Assembly: GCF_021603645.1 (NCBI RefSeq)
Contig: NZ_BQHJ01000017.1
Coordinates: forward strand, 62,001-126,000
DNA from: Pseudomonas pseudonitroreducens
Lineage (GTDB): Bacteria > Pseudomonadota > Gammaproteobacteria > Pseudomonadales > Pseudomonadaceae
Direction: 5' to 3'
Length of the DNA: 64,000 bases
The notes beneath the pieces were generated by a model. It saw only the letters and a program-made list of their open reading frames with translations, made no database searches and had not been told where the DNA came from. The first letter of the stretch is position 1, and each line of letters starts with the position of its first letter. Positions 55,411 through 64,000 of this stretch are shown here, piece by piece. The position numbers and the translations under genes are program-made.

Positions 55411-56688
55411 TCAGAAGATGTTGACCGGGTACTCGACGAAGACGCGTACTTCGTTGCCATCGTCGTTGTAGGAGCGGGCGTCGTTCGACACGCGCAGCCA
55501 GGAGCCGCGCAGCTTGACCGACAGGTCCTTGGCCGGGCCGCTCGGTACGACGTACTTCAGCTGGTTGAAGATTTCGCGCTCTTTACCGTTGCTGGTCTCG
55601 GCGGTCTTGATGTTGTCGCCGTAGACGTAGGCCACGGTGTAGCTCAGGCCGGGAACGCCGTACTCGGAGAAGTCCAGGCTGTAGCTGCCCTGCCAGGAGC
55701 GCTCGTCTTCGCCGTTGAAGTCCGACCAGTAGGAGTTGGCCAGCCAGATGGTGGTGCCGCCGTCGCCCAGGCCGCCTTCGTTCTGGTACCAACCGTAGTT
55801 GTAGCCGGAGTCGCCGTTGTTGCGCTGGTGCGCGACCATGAAGGTGTGGGCGCCGATGTTGTAGGCGGCCGACAGGCTCCAGATGGTGTTCTTGGTGCCG
55901 TCGATGCCGTGGTCGGCAGCGAAGTCTTCGTTGACGCGGGTACGGTAGCCGTTGAAGTCCAGGGTCAGGGACTGCTTGTCGGCCATCGGGATGACGTAGT
56001 TCAGGTTCATGTACTGCTTGCGAGCGACGTCTTCGTTCTCGTAGCCGTACAGCGAGCCGCTGAAGCTATCGGTGAACTTGTAGCTGCCGCCGAACACGTC
56101 GATGCGCTTCAGGCCGCCGCTGTCACGCCCTTCGGCGCTCTTGCGGGTTTCCGAGGTGAAGCGGCCGACGTTCAGCTCCAGGCCTTCGATCTCCTTGGAG
56201 GTGATCAGGGTGCCGGTGAAGCTTTCCGGCAGCAGGCGGGAGTTGTCGTAGCTCAGCACCGGCAGGGCCGGCATCTGGTCACCGTACTTGATCACGGTGT
56301 TGGAGAAGCGTGCTTTCACCGCGCCACCGGCACGGGCCAGGTCGTTGGCGGCTTCGCCGCTGTCGCCCTGCTTGAAGAAATCGATGCCGGGAGCGCCGCT
56401 GCGGCCCTTGCCGCCGTCCAGGCGCACGGCGTACATGCCGAAGGCGTCAACGCCAAAACCGACGGTGCCCTGGGTGAAGCCGGAGTTGAAGGTGGCGGTG
56501 GCGGCCTGGCCCCATTCGGCCTGGTCTTCCTTGCCGTGCTTCTTGTCGCGATTCATGTAGGCGTTGCGGAAGAACAGGTCGAGGTGGCTGTCTTCGACGA
56601 AGCCCTTGGCGGTGGACTGGTCTTCGGCCATGGCGGCGGTCGACGCGAGGATCCCCAGTGCGAGCAGACTGATCCGGTGGTTCAGCAT
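55411..56688 (-). CDS. OprD-family outer-membrane porin (OprE/OprQ-like)
   Basis: 425 residues. Signal peptide (about 1-20, AMAE cleavage). Family block HLDLFFRNAYMNRDKKHG, repeated barrel strands, and a C-terminal Phe. OprD-family channels take up amino acids, acids or peptides. Closest recalled relatives are OprE and OprQ. ATG at 56688; the longer open frame upstream lacks a signal peptide. Gap of 281 bp upstream to the MFS gene end, with a CGGGGCG/CGCCCCG hairpin near 56802. Confidence 0.86.
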   Translation of the reverse strand: MLNHRISLLALGILASTAAMAEDQSTAKGFVEDSHLDLFFRNAYMNRDKKHGKEDQAEWGQAATATFNSGFTQGTVGFGVDAFGMYAVRLDGGKGRSGAPGIDFFKQGDSGEAANDLARAGGAVKARFSNTVIKYGDQMPALPVLSYDNSRLLPESFTGTLITSKEIEGLELNVGRFTSETRKSAEGRDSGGLKRIDVFGGSYKFTDSFSGSLYGYENEDVARKQYMNLNYVIPMADKQSLTLDFNGYRTRVNEDFAADHGIDGTKNTIWSLSAAYNIGAHTFMVAHQRNNGDSGYNYGWYQNEGGLGDGGTTIWLANSYWSDFNGEDERSWQGSYSLDFSEYGVPGLSYTVAYVYGDNIKTAETSNGKEREIFNQLKYVVPSGPAKDLSVKLRGSWLRVSNDARSYNDDGNEVRVFVEYPVNIF

Positions 56689-56969
56689 CTTGATTTCCTT
56701 AATGGTGCAGCGCCAGCGAGCAGAAAGAAAAAGCTCTCCGCCCCGTAGTGCGTGAACGGGGTAGGTGGAGTCCTGTGCTGGCATGTTCTTTTGGTTGTAT
56801 TCGGGGCGTGGTCGCCCCGGCGCCGCGCGATAATAGCAGAGGATCGAACTTTTTCGTCCAGCCTCTGTCACGCTCGTGTCATGTTGACCTGATCAACGGC
56901 GATGGTTGCCGGATCATGGTGGCTCGAAGGCAATAGGCGCAGTCGCAGCGTGTTGCTGTGTAGTGCCGG

Positions 56970-58154
56970 TCAGGCCTGGTGGTACGAGCGCTGATAGAGC
57001 CAGAGGCTCAGTATCAACCCGCTGAATGCTGCGAGTGCGGCGCAGAGGAATATCGAGCCGAAGCCGAAGCCACTGGCGACGGCGCCCATCAGCGGTCCGG
57101 TGACGCCGAGGGAAACATCGATGAACAGTGAGTAGGCCCCCAGGGCGGCGCCACGGTTGGAGGCGGGCACCAGGCCCACGGCTTCCACGCCCAGCGCGGG
57201 GAACACCAGCGAGAAGCCAAAGCCGGTCAGCGCCGCGCCGGCCAGGGCGATCCAGGGTGTCGGTGCGCTCCACAGCAGGAGCAGGCCGAGGCTTTCCACC
57301 GACAGGCAGGCGATGGCGACGCGGAAGCCGCCGTGGCGATTGATGACGTTGGCGAACAGCAGGCGCGCACCGATGAAGCAGCCGCCGAAGGCGCTCAGGC
57401 AATAGACCGCATCTTTCCAGCCAAGGCTGGCGTAATAGAGCGTGATGAAGGTGGCGATGGTGCCGAAACCGATGCCGCCCAGCGCCAGGCCCATACCATG
57501 GGGAAATACCCGGCCGAGTACGTGGTGGAAGGGCATCCGCTCGCCATGCACCAGGGCTGCCGCACGCTTGGGCCACGCCAGGGCGAAACCGAGCGCCGCC
57601 AGCAGAACCACGCTGGCGCCCAGGCTGGCCAGCCCGAGCTGACCGACCATCTGCACTCCCAGCGGCGCGCCGATGGCCAGGGCGCCATAGCTGGCGATGC
57701 CGTTCCAGGAAATGACTTTCGCGGTGTTCGCCGCACCGACGCGGTCGATCCCCCAGGCGATCGACGCACTACCCACCAGGCTTTCCGAGGTGCCGAGCAC
57801 CAGCCGCGCGACCATCAGCAGGCCGAGGCTGACCCACGGCAGGCCCTGCGTGGCCCAGGAGCCGAGCATCAGTGCACCGCTGCCGGCGCAGCCGAGCATG
57901 CCGTAGAGCACCGCGCGCTTGGGCCCGAGGGTGTCGATGACCTTGCCTGCGTACGGACGGGTCAGCAGGGTGGCCAGGTACTGGATGCTGATGACCAGGC
58001 CGGCCATCACCGAGCCGAAACCCAGGTCGCTGTGCACATAGCCGGGCAGCACGGCCAGCGGGATACCGATGGTCAGGTAGGCGATGAAGGTGAACAGGAC
58101 GACGGACACCACTTGCAGGGTGGTGGACGAGTTCGAGCGGGAGTCGGCGGACAT
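56970..58154 (-). CDS. MFS transporter (YhhS-like)
   Basis: 394 residues, 12 predicted helices with the MFS loop TLGPKRAV between helices 2 and 3. Similar in layout to the YhhS/arabinose-type exporters. Substrate unknown. Alone on its transcript; a REP cluster lies upstream. Confidence 0.83.
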   Translation of the reverse strand: MSADSRSNSSTTLQVVSVVLFTFIAYLTIGIPLAVLPGYVHSDLGFGSVMAGLVISIQYLATLLTRPYAGKVIDTLGPKRAVLYGMLGCAGSGALMLGSWATQGLPWVSLGLLMVARLVLGTSESLVGSASIAWGIDRVGAANTAKVISWNGIASYGALAIGAPLGVQMVGQLGLASLGASVVLLAALGFALAWPKRAAALVHGERMPFHHVLGRVFPHGMGLALGGIGFGTIATFITLYYASLGWKDAVYCLSAFGGCFIGARLLFANVINRHGGFRVAIACLSVESLGLLLLWSAPTPWIALAGAALTGFGFSLVFPALGVEAVGLVPASNRGAALGAYSLFIDVSLGVTGPLMGAVASGFGFGSIFLCAALAAFSGLILSLWLYQRSYHQA

Positions 58155-58256
58155 GTGCAGCGGTTCGGTACGGCGAGTGGGCTTACATGATGGACCGCGC
58201 CTGGCATGTAGGAAAGCTAGCTAACGAACTACCTTTCAGGTCCGGTGTGATGCGAG

Positions 58257-58382
58257 CCGATCGCGGACGGAGTCCGCTCCCACGCGCCGGCCCGCGCACT
58301 GCCTGTAGGAGCGAGCTTGCTCGCGAACGGATTTCCTCGGTGAGCATCGAGGGAGGTGGTTCGCGAGCAAGCTCGCTCCTAC
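58257..58382. repeat. GCGGAC palindrome and REP pair upstream of the MFS gene
   Basis: TCGCGGACGGAGTCCGCTCC at 58261-58280, then an inverted REP pair 58305-58382 built on GTAGGAGCGAGCTTGCTCGC. Confidence 0.87.
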
Positions 58383-58393
58383 AAGGGCCTGCA

Positions 58394-58948
58394 TCAGGCG
58401 CGGCGGAAGAGGGTGGGATAATCGATGACCAGGCCGTCATCATCCACCGTCAGCAATGCCTGAAAGTCCGTGCCTTCGAGGTTTTCGTACAGATAGTGGT
58501 GGGCATCGATCCGCGTGTAGCCCTGGCGCATGCGCACCGGCTTCAGCTTCGGTGCTTCCAGATACACCACCGTCAATTCGCGGCGATCGCCGTCGGCCAG
58601 TTGCAGGCGGCGAATGGGGAAGGTGTTGGTGAAGGGCGACGGCCAGATGTCGATGTCCAGACAGCCGTCCAGATCCATCAGCGCGTCACCATTGGCGTTA
58701 AGCCAGTGGCCTTCGCCATCGGTCAGCAGGTGAAGCTGATGCGCACCGCGCTCGCTCTCGACAGAGAAACGCGCCTCGCGCAAGCGCCATTGGCTGTCCC
58801 AGTCGAGTTGGTAGTCCAGCTGATAGGAAGGCCCGCCCGCTTCGTCGATGGCACGCAGTTGGCTTTCCGCGCGGCCATCCACCAGTTGCAGGGATTCCCA
58901 GCTGGCCGCCGGTGCGTGCCACAGGCCTTCCCAATTCAGGGTGCGCAT
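58394..58948 (-). CDS. Putative glycolipid-binding protein (PA1994-like)
   Basis: 184 residues of the PF06475-type family, whose crystal structure (PA1994) has a lipocalin-like barrel. Segments WPSPFTNTFPIRRL and GYTRIDAHHYLYENL are typical. Function not settled. Start overlaps the stop of the MmcQ-like gene by 1 bp, so the two are cotranscribed. Confidence 0.85.
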   Translation of the reverse strand: MRTLNWEGLWHAPAASWESLQLVDGRAESQLRAIDEAGGPSYQLDYQLDWDSQWRLREARFSVESERGAHQLHLLTDGEGHWLNANGDALMDLDGCLDIDIWPSPFTNTFPIRRLQLADGDRRELTVVYLEAPKLKPVRMRQGYTRIDAHHYLYENLEGTDFQALLTVDDDGLVIDYPTLFRRA

Positions 58949-59310
58949 CAGGGCGCCTCCAGCACGAGGCCCAGGCGTTGGCGCTTGGGCAGGCGGGCGA
59001 CCACCATCTGGTGCGAGCGGGTCAGGGCTTCGCGCAATTCAGCGTCGCCCATGGGGTAGGGGCGCTGCATGGAAATCCAGAAAGCCCGGGCCAGGTAGGG
59101 CGCCGGATGGATGCCAGGGCGGTCGACGTAGCCCAGGAACAGCTCCGGGCCGACCTTGAAGGCCAGGCCACCATGGCCACTGTCGAGGAAATCAAGGATG
59201 GCGAACATCTTGTTGCCAGCCACCGAGAACACCCGATTGCTGCCCCACTTGATGTCTTCGCGGGCGCCAGGCAGTTCCAGGCAGAAGTGGGCTATCTGTT
59301 GCGGCGTCAT
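58948..59310 (-). CDS. MmcQ/YjbR-family protein
   Basis: 120 residues of the YjbR/CyaY-like DNA-binding fold. PGAREDIKWGSNRVFSVAG near the N-terminus is typical. The family has no assigned role. Coupled to the PA1994-like gene. Confidence 0.87.
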   Translation of the reverse strand: MTPQQIAHFCLELPGAREDIKWGSNRVFSVAGNKMFAILDFLDSGHGGLAFKVGPELFLGYVDRPGIHPAPYLARAFWISMQRPYPMGDAELREALTRSHQMVVARLPKRQRLGLVLEAP

Positions 59311-59361
59311 GGCGTGCGTTCCTTCGTTCCCGGGCGTGTCTTGGATCAGCCACGCCTCTGA

Positions 59362-59640
59362 CTAATCACGGAAATAGACCTCGACCAGATGGTAGCCGAA
59401 CTGGCTTTTCACCGGCCCGTGAATCACGCCGACTGGCTTCCTGAAGATCACCTGGTCGATGGACTTCACCATCTGCCCGGGGCGCACCTCGCCCAGGTCG
59501 CCGCCGCGCTTGCCGGAGGCGCAGGTGGAGTGCTTGCGCGCCAGGGCGGCGAAATCCTCGCCCTTGGCCAGGCGCTGCTTGATCTGCTCGGCTTCGGCGG
59601 CGGTCTTGACAAGGATGTGGCGGGCCATGGCGACGGGCAT
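59362..59640 (-). CDS. ppiC: PpiC parvulin peptidyl-prolyl isomerase
   Basis: 92 residues, the size of single-domain parvulins. HILVK, SGKRGGDLGEVRPGQMV, and GPVKSQFGYHLVEV are the family blocks, with the active-site His pair. Cytoplasmic foldase. ATG at 59640; an internal ATG four codons on is also possible. Divergent from pilU. Confidence 0.93.
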   Translation of the reverse strand: MPVAMARHILVKTAAEAEQIKQRLAKGEDFAALARKHSTCASGKRGGDLGEVRPGQMVKSIDQVIFRKPVGVIHGPVKSQFGYHLVEVYFRD

Positions 59641-59826
59641 TGTTTCGTGTCCTGTGATGAAAGCGTCTGGGCGGCATTGTACGGCAGCAGTGATGCAGGT
59701 CGCATTTCACGATGGGTTGCATTGTCTGGTACAGGAGTGCTCCATAGAGTCAATGAGCAAATTCTTATCTATAGGGCGCTGCTGACAGACAGCGCCTGCC
59801 GCCACCTTGCGTACGGATGCAGTTCA

Positions 59827-61062
59827 ATGGATATCCAAGCGATGCTCAAGATCCTGGCCACCCAGGATGGTTCGGATCTTTACCTCTCCACCGGCGCGCC
59901 GCCCTGCGCCAAGTTCAATGGGGTGCTCAAGCCCCTGACCAATGAACCGATGAAGGCTGGTGATGTGGCGCGCATCGGCTATGGGCTGATGGATGAGGAG
60001 CAGCGCGCCGAGTTCGACCGCGAGCTGGAGATGAACCTGGCGATTTCCGTGCCCGGCGTCGGGCGCTTCCGGATCAACCTGTTCAAGCAGCGCAACGAAG
60101 TGTCCATCGTGGCGCGCAACATCAAGCTGGATATCCCGCTGTTCGAGGACCTGAAGCTCCCCGAGGTGCTGCTCAAGGTCGTCATGGAGAAGCGTGGCCT
60201 GGTGCTCTTCGTCGGCGGCACCGGCTCGGGCAAGTCCACCTCCCTGGCGGCGCTGATCGACCACCGCAACCGCAACAGCGGCGGGCACATCATCACCATC
60301 GAAGACCCCATCGAGTACGTGCACCGGCACCGCAAGTCGATCATCAACCAGCGCGAGGTCGGCGTGGACACCCGCAGCTTCCACGCCGCGCTGAAGAACA
60401 CCCTGCGCCAGGCGCCGGACGTGATCCTGATCGGCGAGATCCGCGACCGCGAGACCATGGAGCATGCCCTGGCCTTCGCCGACACCGGCCACCTGGCGAT
60501 CTCCACGCTGCACGCGAACAACGCCAACCAGGCGCTGGACCGGATCATCAACTTCTTCCCCGAGGAGCGCCGGCCGCAGTTGCTCAACGACCTGGGCAAC
60601 AACCTCAAGGCCTTCGTCTCCCAGCGCCTGGTGCGCACCCAGGACGGCAAGCGCCGCGCGGCGGTCGAGGTGCTGCTGGGCACGGCGACCATCAGCGATA
60701 TCATCAAGCGCGGCGACTTCAGTTCGATCAAGGAGATCATGGACAAGTCCCGCGCCCTCGGCATGCAGACCTTCGACCAGGCGTTGTTCGACCTGGCGGT
60801 GGAAGGGGCGATCAGCGAGGAAGAGGCGGTGAAGAACGCGGACTCGGCGAACAACCTGCGGCTGAAGCTCAAGCTGTACAAGGACAACCCGGGCAGCGTC
60901 GGCAGCACTGCCACCCCCGCGGCCGCCAAGCCTGCCGCGCCGGCACCTGCGCCCGCTGCACCTGCGGCAGCGACCCAGCCGGTGGATGCTTCCAGCTGGG
61001 GGCTGGAACTTGCGCTGGAAGAGATCGAGGCAGAAGACGCCGAGAAACCGGCCGGGCAGTAA
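59827..61062 (+). CDS. pilU: PilU-family type IV pilus retraction ATPase
   Basis: 411 residues. Walker A GGTGSGKST (130-138), Walker B VILIGEIRDRETM with Glu, Asp box and His box HLAISTLHAN. The AIRNLIRE motif of PilT is not present. The C-terminal tail is Ala/Pro-rich (about 360-385) and longer than in P. aeruginosa PilU. Family retracts pili with PilT, whose gene is not in the window. ATG at 59827; the open frame extends 146 codons upstream across ppiC but has no support. Confidence 0.83.
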   Translation: MDIQAMLKILATQDGSDLYLSTGAPPCAKFNGVLKPLTNEPMKAGDVARIGYGLMDEEQRAEFDRELEMNLAISVPGVGRFRINLFKQRNEVSIVARNIKLDIPLFEDLKLPEVLLKVVMEKRGLVLFVGGTGSGKSTSLAALIDHRNRNSGGHIITIEDPIEYVHRHRKSIINQREVGVDTRSFHAALKNTLRQAPDVILIGEIRDRETMEHALAFADTGHLAISTLHANNANQALDRIINFFPEERRPQLLNDLGNNLKAFVSQRLVRTQDGKRRAAVEVLLGTATISDIIKRGDFSSIKEIMDKSRALGMQTFDQALFDLAVEGAISEEEAVKNADSANNLRLKLKLYKDNPGSVGSTATPAAAKPAAPAPAPAAPAAATQPVDASSWGLELALEEIEAEDAEKPAGQ

Positions 61063-61080
61063 GCCACCTGCTGGACGAAG

Positions 61081-61106
61081 AAAAGCCCCGGCATGCCGGG
61101 GCTTTT
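61081..61106 (+). terminator. Terminator after pilU
   Basis: AAAAGCCCCGGC/GCCGGGGCTTTT with a 2 nt loop and five T. Confidence 0.92.
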
Positions 61107-61623
61107 TCATTAAGAAGGGCTCACCTGTAGGAGTGGGCTTGCCGGCGCAACGCCAATTCTCCACTCCAGGATTCGAGCTGTACGTAGGAGCGGACTCCGT
61201 CCGCGATCGATTCCCGACCACTCCGATGGGCTGGGCGTTTGCACAACCCTATCGCGGACAGAGTCCGCTCCTACGTAAATGTCTGCTTCAGGTGCCGAAC
61301 ACTTCGCCAGCGCTCCCTGTAGGAGCGAGCTTGCTCGCGAACCTCCCAACGCTGGCGCCGCCAGGAAGACATCGCGGACGCATTCCGCTCCTGCGAGATG
61401 CCTCTGCGCTTGGGCCATCCCTCACCCTGGCCCTCTCCCAAGGGGAGAGGGGGCCGTTCGGGGCAGGATGAAACCTTCGCGTCAGTCGGCTCGAACTGCC
61501 CCCTCTCCCTGAGGGGCGGGGCGAGCAGCCAGGGTTGGGGTGAGGGAGGAAGACACAGCGACGGGCTATCCAGAGAAGACAGTTGCTCCTGCGCGCGTCG
61601 GAGAGTTCGGCGCAAGGCGAGCA
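61107..61623. repeat. Repeat-rich gap after pilU, including mosaic copy 2
   Basis: No gene. A GCGGAC palindrome at about 61184-61278, REP near 61318, GACATCGCGGACGC block near 61368, and the CCCTCACCC family near 61422-61548. 61252-61593 is the second copy of the 41532-41875 mosaic. Confidence 0.82.
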
Positions 61624-62874
61624 TCAGAGCAATGACAGCGGATAACTGATGATCAGCCGGTTTTCGTCGAAACTGTTGGTGCTGCCCCAGTCGCGGCGCA
61701 TGGTGGAGTTGCGCCACTTGACGTTCAGCGTCCTGAAGGTGCCGCTTTGCACGGTGTACGCCAGTTCACTCTCGCGGCCCCATTGGCTGCCGTCGGCGGT
61801 GCTGGCGTTGTGCACGTTGTCGCCGTGGATGTAACGGTTCATCAGGGTCAGGCCAGGAATGCCGAAGCCGGCAAAGTCGTAGTCATGGCGCAGCTGCCAG
61901 GAGCGCTCCTTCGCGCTTTCGTAGCTGGCGTTGTAGCTGTCGTTGGCCAGGGTGCCGCCGCTGGTGCCGTTGACGCGGAACCACTCGTCCTTGCCCATGA
62001 CCTTCTGCAGGCCGAGATAGAAGGTGCTCGCACCGTACCTGGCCGAGAACATCCCGGAGAAGGTGCGGTTGTCGAGGTCGCCGGCTTTGGCGCTGCCATC
62101 CTCCTTGCCCCAGAAATAGCCGATATTCGCACCGAGCACCCAATTGCCCAGTGGCTGGCTGTGCTGCAGCTGCAGGTATTGCTGCTGGTAGATGTCCTTC
62201 AGTTGCGCATTCCACAGGCCGACCAGCGTGCGGTCGCCGTTGAAGCGGTATTCGCCACCGGCGAAGTTGAAGCGGTCCGAGGTAAAGGCGGGGCGGTTGA
62301 ACAGCGACATGTCTTGCATGCTGGCGTCGTTGCGCGGGCTGTTCTGACGGAACTGGCCGCCGTAGAGGGTCAGGCCGTCGATTTCCTTCGCGGTGACCTG
62401 GGCGCCCTGGAAGGTCTGCGGCAGTGAACGGCCGTCGTCCGAGCGCAGGATCGGCAACACCACCATCCATTCGCCGAGCTTGAATTCGCTGTTCGATACC
62501 TTGGCCTTGCCGGCCACCGCCAGACGGCCGAAATCGTCGGCGGGGCGGCCGTCGTCGTGGGTCGGCAACAATTGGGTGCCGGCCGTGCCCTTGCCGCCAT
62601 CGAGCTTCAGGCTGTAAAGCCCGAGCACGTCCAGGCCGAGCCCGACGGTGCCCTGGGTGAAACCGGAGCGGGCGTCGAGGATGAAGCTCTGGGTCCATTC
62701 CTCCGCCTTGTCCTGGCGGGCTTCGCCGACGTAATTGCGGTTCATGTAGAAGTTGCGCAGCAACAGGCTGGCCTTGGCATCTTCGAGAAAGCTGCCTTCG
62801 TTGGCGCTGGCCAGCACGGGCAGGGCGGGCAACAGGCAGGCACCGATGGCGAGGCGGGGCAGGTGGCGGATCAT
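61624..62874 (-). CDS. OprD-family outer-membrane porin
   Basis: 416 residues. Signal peptide (about 1-25), ASLLLRNFYMNRNYVG family block, barrel strands and terminal Leu. Substrate unknown; second OprD gene of the window, only distantly like the one at 55.4 kb. ATG at 62874 has GAGGGA upstream. A short upstream frame (62988-63071) may be a leader. Confidence 0.86.
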   Translation of the reverse strand: MIRHLPRLAIGACLLPALPVLASANEGSFLEDAKASLLLRNFYMNRNYVGEARQDKAEEWTQSFILDARSGFTQGTVGLGLDVLGLYSLKLDGGKGTAGTQLLPTHDDGRPADDFGRLAVAGKAKVSNSEFKLGEWMVVLPILRSDDGRSLPQTFQGAQVTAKEIDGLTLYGGQFRQNSPRNDASMQDMSLFNRPAFTSDRFNFAGGEYRFNGDRTLVGLWNAQLKDIYQQQYLQLQHSQPLGNWVLGANIGYFWGKEDGSAKAGDLDNRTFSGMFSARYGASTFYLGLQKVMGKDEWFRVNGTSGGTLANDSYNASYESAKERSWQLRHDYDFAGFGIPGLTLMNRYIHGDNVHNASTADGSQWGRESELAYTVQSGTFRTLNVKWRNSTMRRDWGSTNSFDENRLIISYPLSLL

Positions 62875-63405
62875 GGGTGTTCCCTCGGCATTCTTGTCGT
62901 TGTTCGGGGCGAACGGAGGCCTGCGCCGGGCTCGTTCGAGCGCGGCGAATGGCGGGCGAAATCGGTCAGAGCTCGCGGGTTGGGCGGTCAGCCGGGCGCG
63001 ACAGGAATCTGCGGAAGGGCGCGGAGGAGGGCGATGCACGCGCGCAGGCGTGCCAGGGTGAGGGTGAGCATGTGAACGGACCTTTCTTATAGTTGTTGGC
63101 GCCGCATCGAGGCGGCGGCTGCGTCCATAGTGGTGTTCCGTGGCGGCCCGCCGCAATTCGCCCGAGGCGTAAGCGTTCGCTGTTCGAACATGAATTAACC
63201 AAATGGAACATTCCTCCGCGGGTATTGCGCGTAGGATGCCTGGCACAACGCCGAGCGGGACGCGTATCGCCCGGCCTTTCAGCGGACCCGCGAGGTGCTC
63301 GGGCAGCGGCGTGGCGGATTCTTTCTGCAGAGCCTCCTGCTAGGCTGTCCTGCTCTCCATGTTGGCCCCGTGCCGGCCGCATCTGCCTAGTGAATCCGTG
63401 AGTCG
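62875..63405. promoter_or_regulatory. Upstream region of the OprD and EamA genes
   Basis: 531 bp between divergent genes. On the minus strand it contains the 27-codon frame at 62988-63071. An AT-richer part (about 63160-63230) should hold promoters for both sides. I see no clear sigma70 or sigma54 consensus. Long open frames here are shadows. Confidence 0.35.
62988..63071 (-). CDS. Possible 27-residue leader peptide of the OprD gene
   Basis: Frame from ATG 63071 with AAAGG about 9 nt upstream, reading MLTLTLARLRACIALLRALP at the start and stopping at 62988, 113 bp before the porin ATG. Leu/Arg rich, no homologue recognised. It could be a translated leader or chance. Confidence 0.3.
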   Translation of the reverse strand: MLTLTLARLRACIALLRALPQIPVAPG

Positions 63406-64000
63406 ATGAGTACCAGCCAATCGCCGTTGTCCGGCGTCCACCAGCCCTTCAAGGGCATCCTGCTCATTGTCCTGGCGACCTTCCTGTTCTCCAGCCACGA
63501 CGCGCTGTCCAAGTACCTGGCGAGCATCTATCCCATCGTCATGGTGGTGTGGGCGCGCTATGTGGTGCACACGCTGCTGATGGCGGGCATCTTCCTGCCG
63601 CGCGCGGGGTTTGCAGTGCTGCGCACCCGCCATCCGTTCCTGCAGACGGCCCGGGCGCTGTGCCTGCTGGGTACCAGCTTCCTGTTCACCACCGGCCTGC
63701 AGTACATCCCGCTGGCCGAGGCGACCTCGGTGAACTTCCTTGCGCCGCTGCTGGTAACGGCGCTGTCGGTGCCGCTGCTCGGTGAACGGGTCAGTTTCGG
63801 CCAATGGGCGGCGGTCATCGTCGGCTTCATCGGCGTGCTGATCATCGTCCACCCCGGCGGTGAGCTGTTCACCCCGGCGGTGCTGCTGCCATTCGGTTCG
63901 GCGCTGTGCTTCAGCGTCTACCAGCTGCTGACCCGCAAGCTCAGCCAGGTGGACAGCCCGACCACCAGCAACTTCTTCGCCGGGTTGTGCAACACCCTGA
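63406..64000 (+). CDS. EamA/DMT-family transporter, 3' end cut
   Basis: 198 residues visible before the window edge. Helices at about 17-35, 42-60, 72-92, 96-115 and further, with EamA features such as SHDALSKYL near the start and PLLVTALSVPLLGERVS. Exporter of unknown metabolite. ATG at 63406. Truncated at the right edge. Confidence 0.84.
   Translation, partial: MSTSQSPLSGVHQPFKGILLIVLATFLFSSHDALSKYLASIYPIVMVVWARYVVHTLLMAGIFLPRAGFAVLRTRHPFLQTARALCLLGTSFLFTTGLQYIPLAEATSVNFLAPLLVTALSVPLLGERVSFGQWAAVIVGFIGVLIIVHPGGELFTPAVLLPFGSALCFSVYQLLTRKLSQVDSPTTSNFFAGLCNTL

Noticed and set aside
59389-59826. N-terminal 146-residue extension of the PilU protein
   Set aside because: It runs antisense through ppiC and has low-complexity sequence; the ATG at 59827 gives the family N-terminus.

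Overview
The window looks like chromosome of a Pseudomonas close to P. aeruginosa (the P. nitroreducens/citronellolis branch is plausible). The signs are high GC with strong third-position bias, gene orders that match P. aeruginosa and P. putida, a complete fap amyloid operon, OprD-family porins, and typical Pseudomonas intergenic palindromes built on GTAGGAGCGAGCTTGCTCGC. I see no rRNA, tRNA, insertion sequence, prophage or CRISPR array. It reads as core-like and metabolic-island chromosome.

1-19.9 kb is aromatic and short-chain acid catabolism. paaF-G-H-I on the minus strand (paaI cut by the window edge) run away from paaY-paaX, with PaaX-type palindromes between them. feaR, a small cytochrome c and feaB (phenylacetaldehyde dehydrogenase) follow and would feed phenylacetate into the paa pathway. 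Next are hmgA-fahA with a divergent hmgR (homogentisate to fumarate plus acetoacetate), then dhcR and dhcA-dhcB-atoB-atoE, which activate, cleave and transport acetoacetate-type acids. A LysR/isochorismatase-fold pair closes the block.

20-37 kb is a PQQ/alcohol-oxidation support island without the dehydrogenase itself: pqqF, a general porin, nosP-nahK, the response regulator erbR (agmR), a CXXCW rhodanese protein, an ABC permease/ATPase/YVTN/binding-protein set resembling the lanthanide-related PedA1A2BC system of P. putida, and a divergent two-component pair resembling PedS2/PedR2, preceded by a 52-residue membrane peptide not noted in standard accounts. A recurring CCAARGTA core sits upstream of several of these genes.

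37-41 kb holds a little-studied divergent pair, a GNAT-C39 peptidase fusion and a RimK-like ATP-grasp ligase. It is followed by a VpsR/FleQ-type sigma54 activator with a FleQ-like box in front.

41.9-46.9 kb is the full fapABCDEF functional-amyloid operon, read leftward from a near-consensus sigma54 promoter. 47-64 kb is mixed housekeeping and transport: uppP, a cold-shock/DUF1294 protein, LysR/azoR, an esterase-like hydrolase, the ABC-F protein YbiT, a PLD-fold protein, two OprD porins, an MFS carrier, a PA1994-like glycolipid-binding protein, MmcQ, PpiC, a PilU-type ATPase, and a truncated EamA transporter.

Intergenic DNA is rich in palindromic repeats. The most striking is a ~343 bp mosaic present almost identically at 41.5 kb and 61.3 kb.
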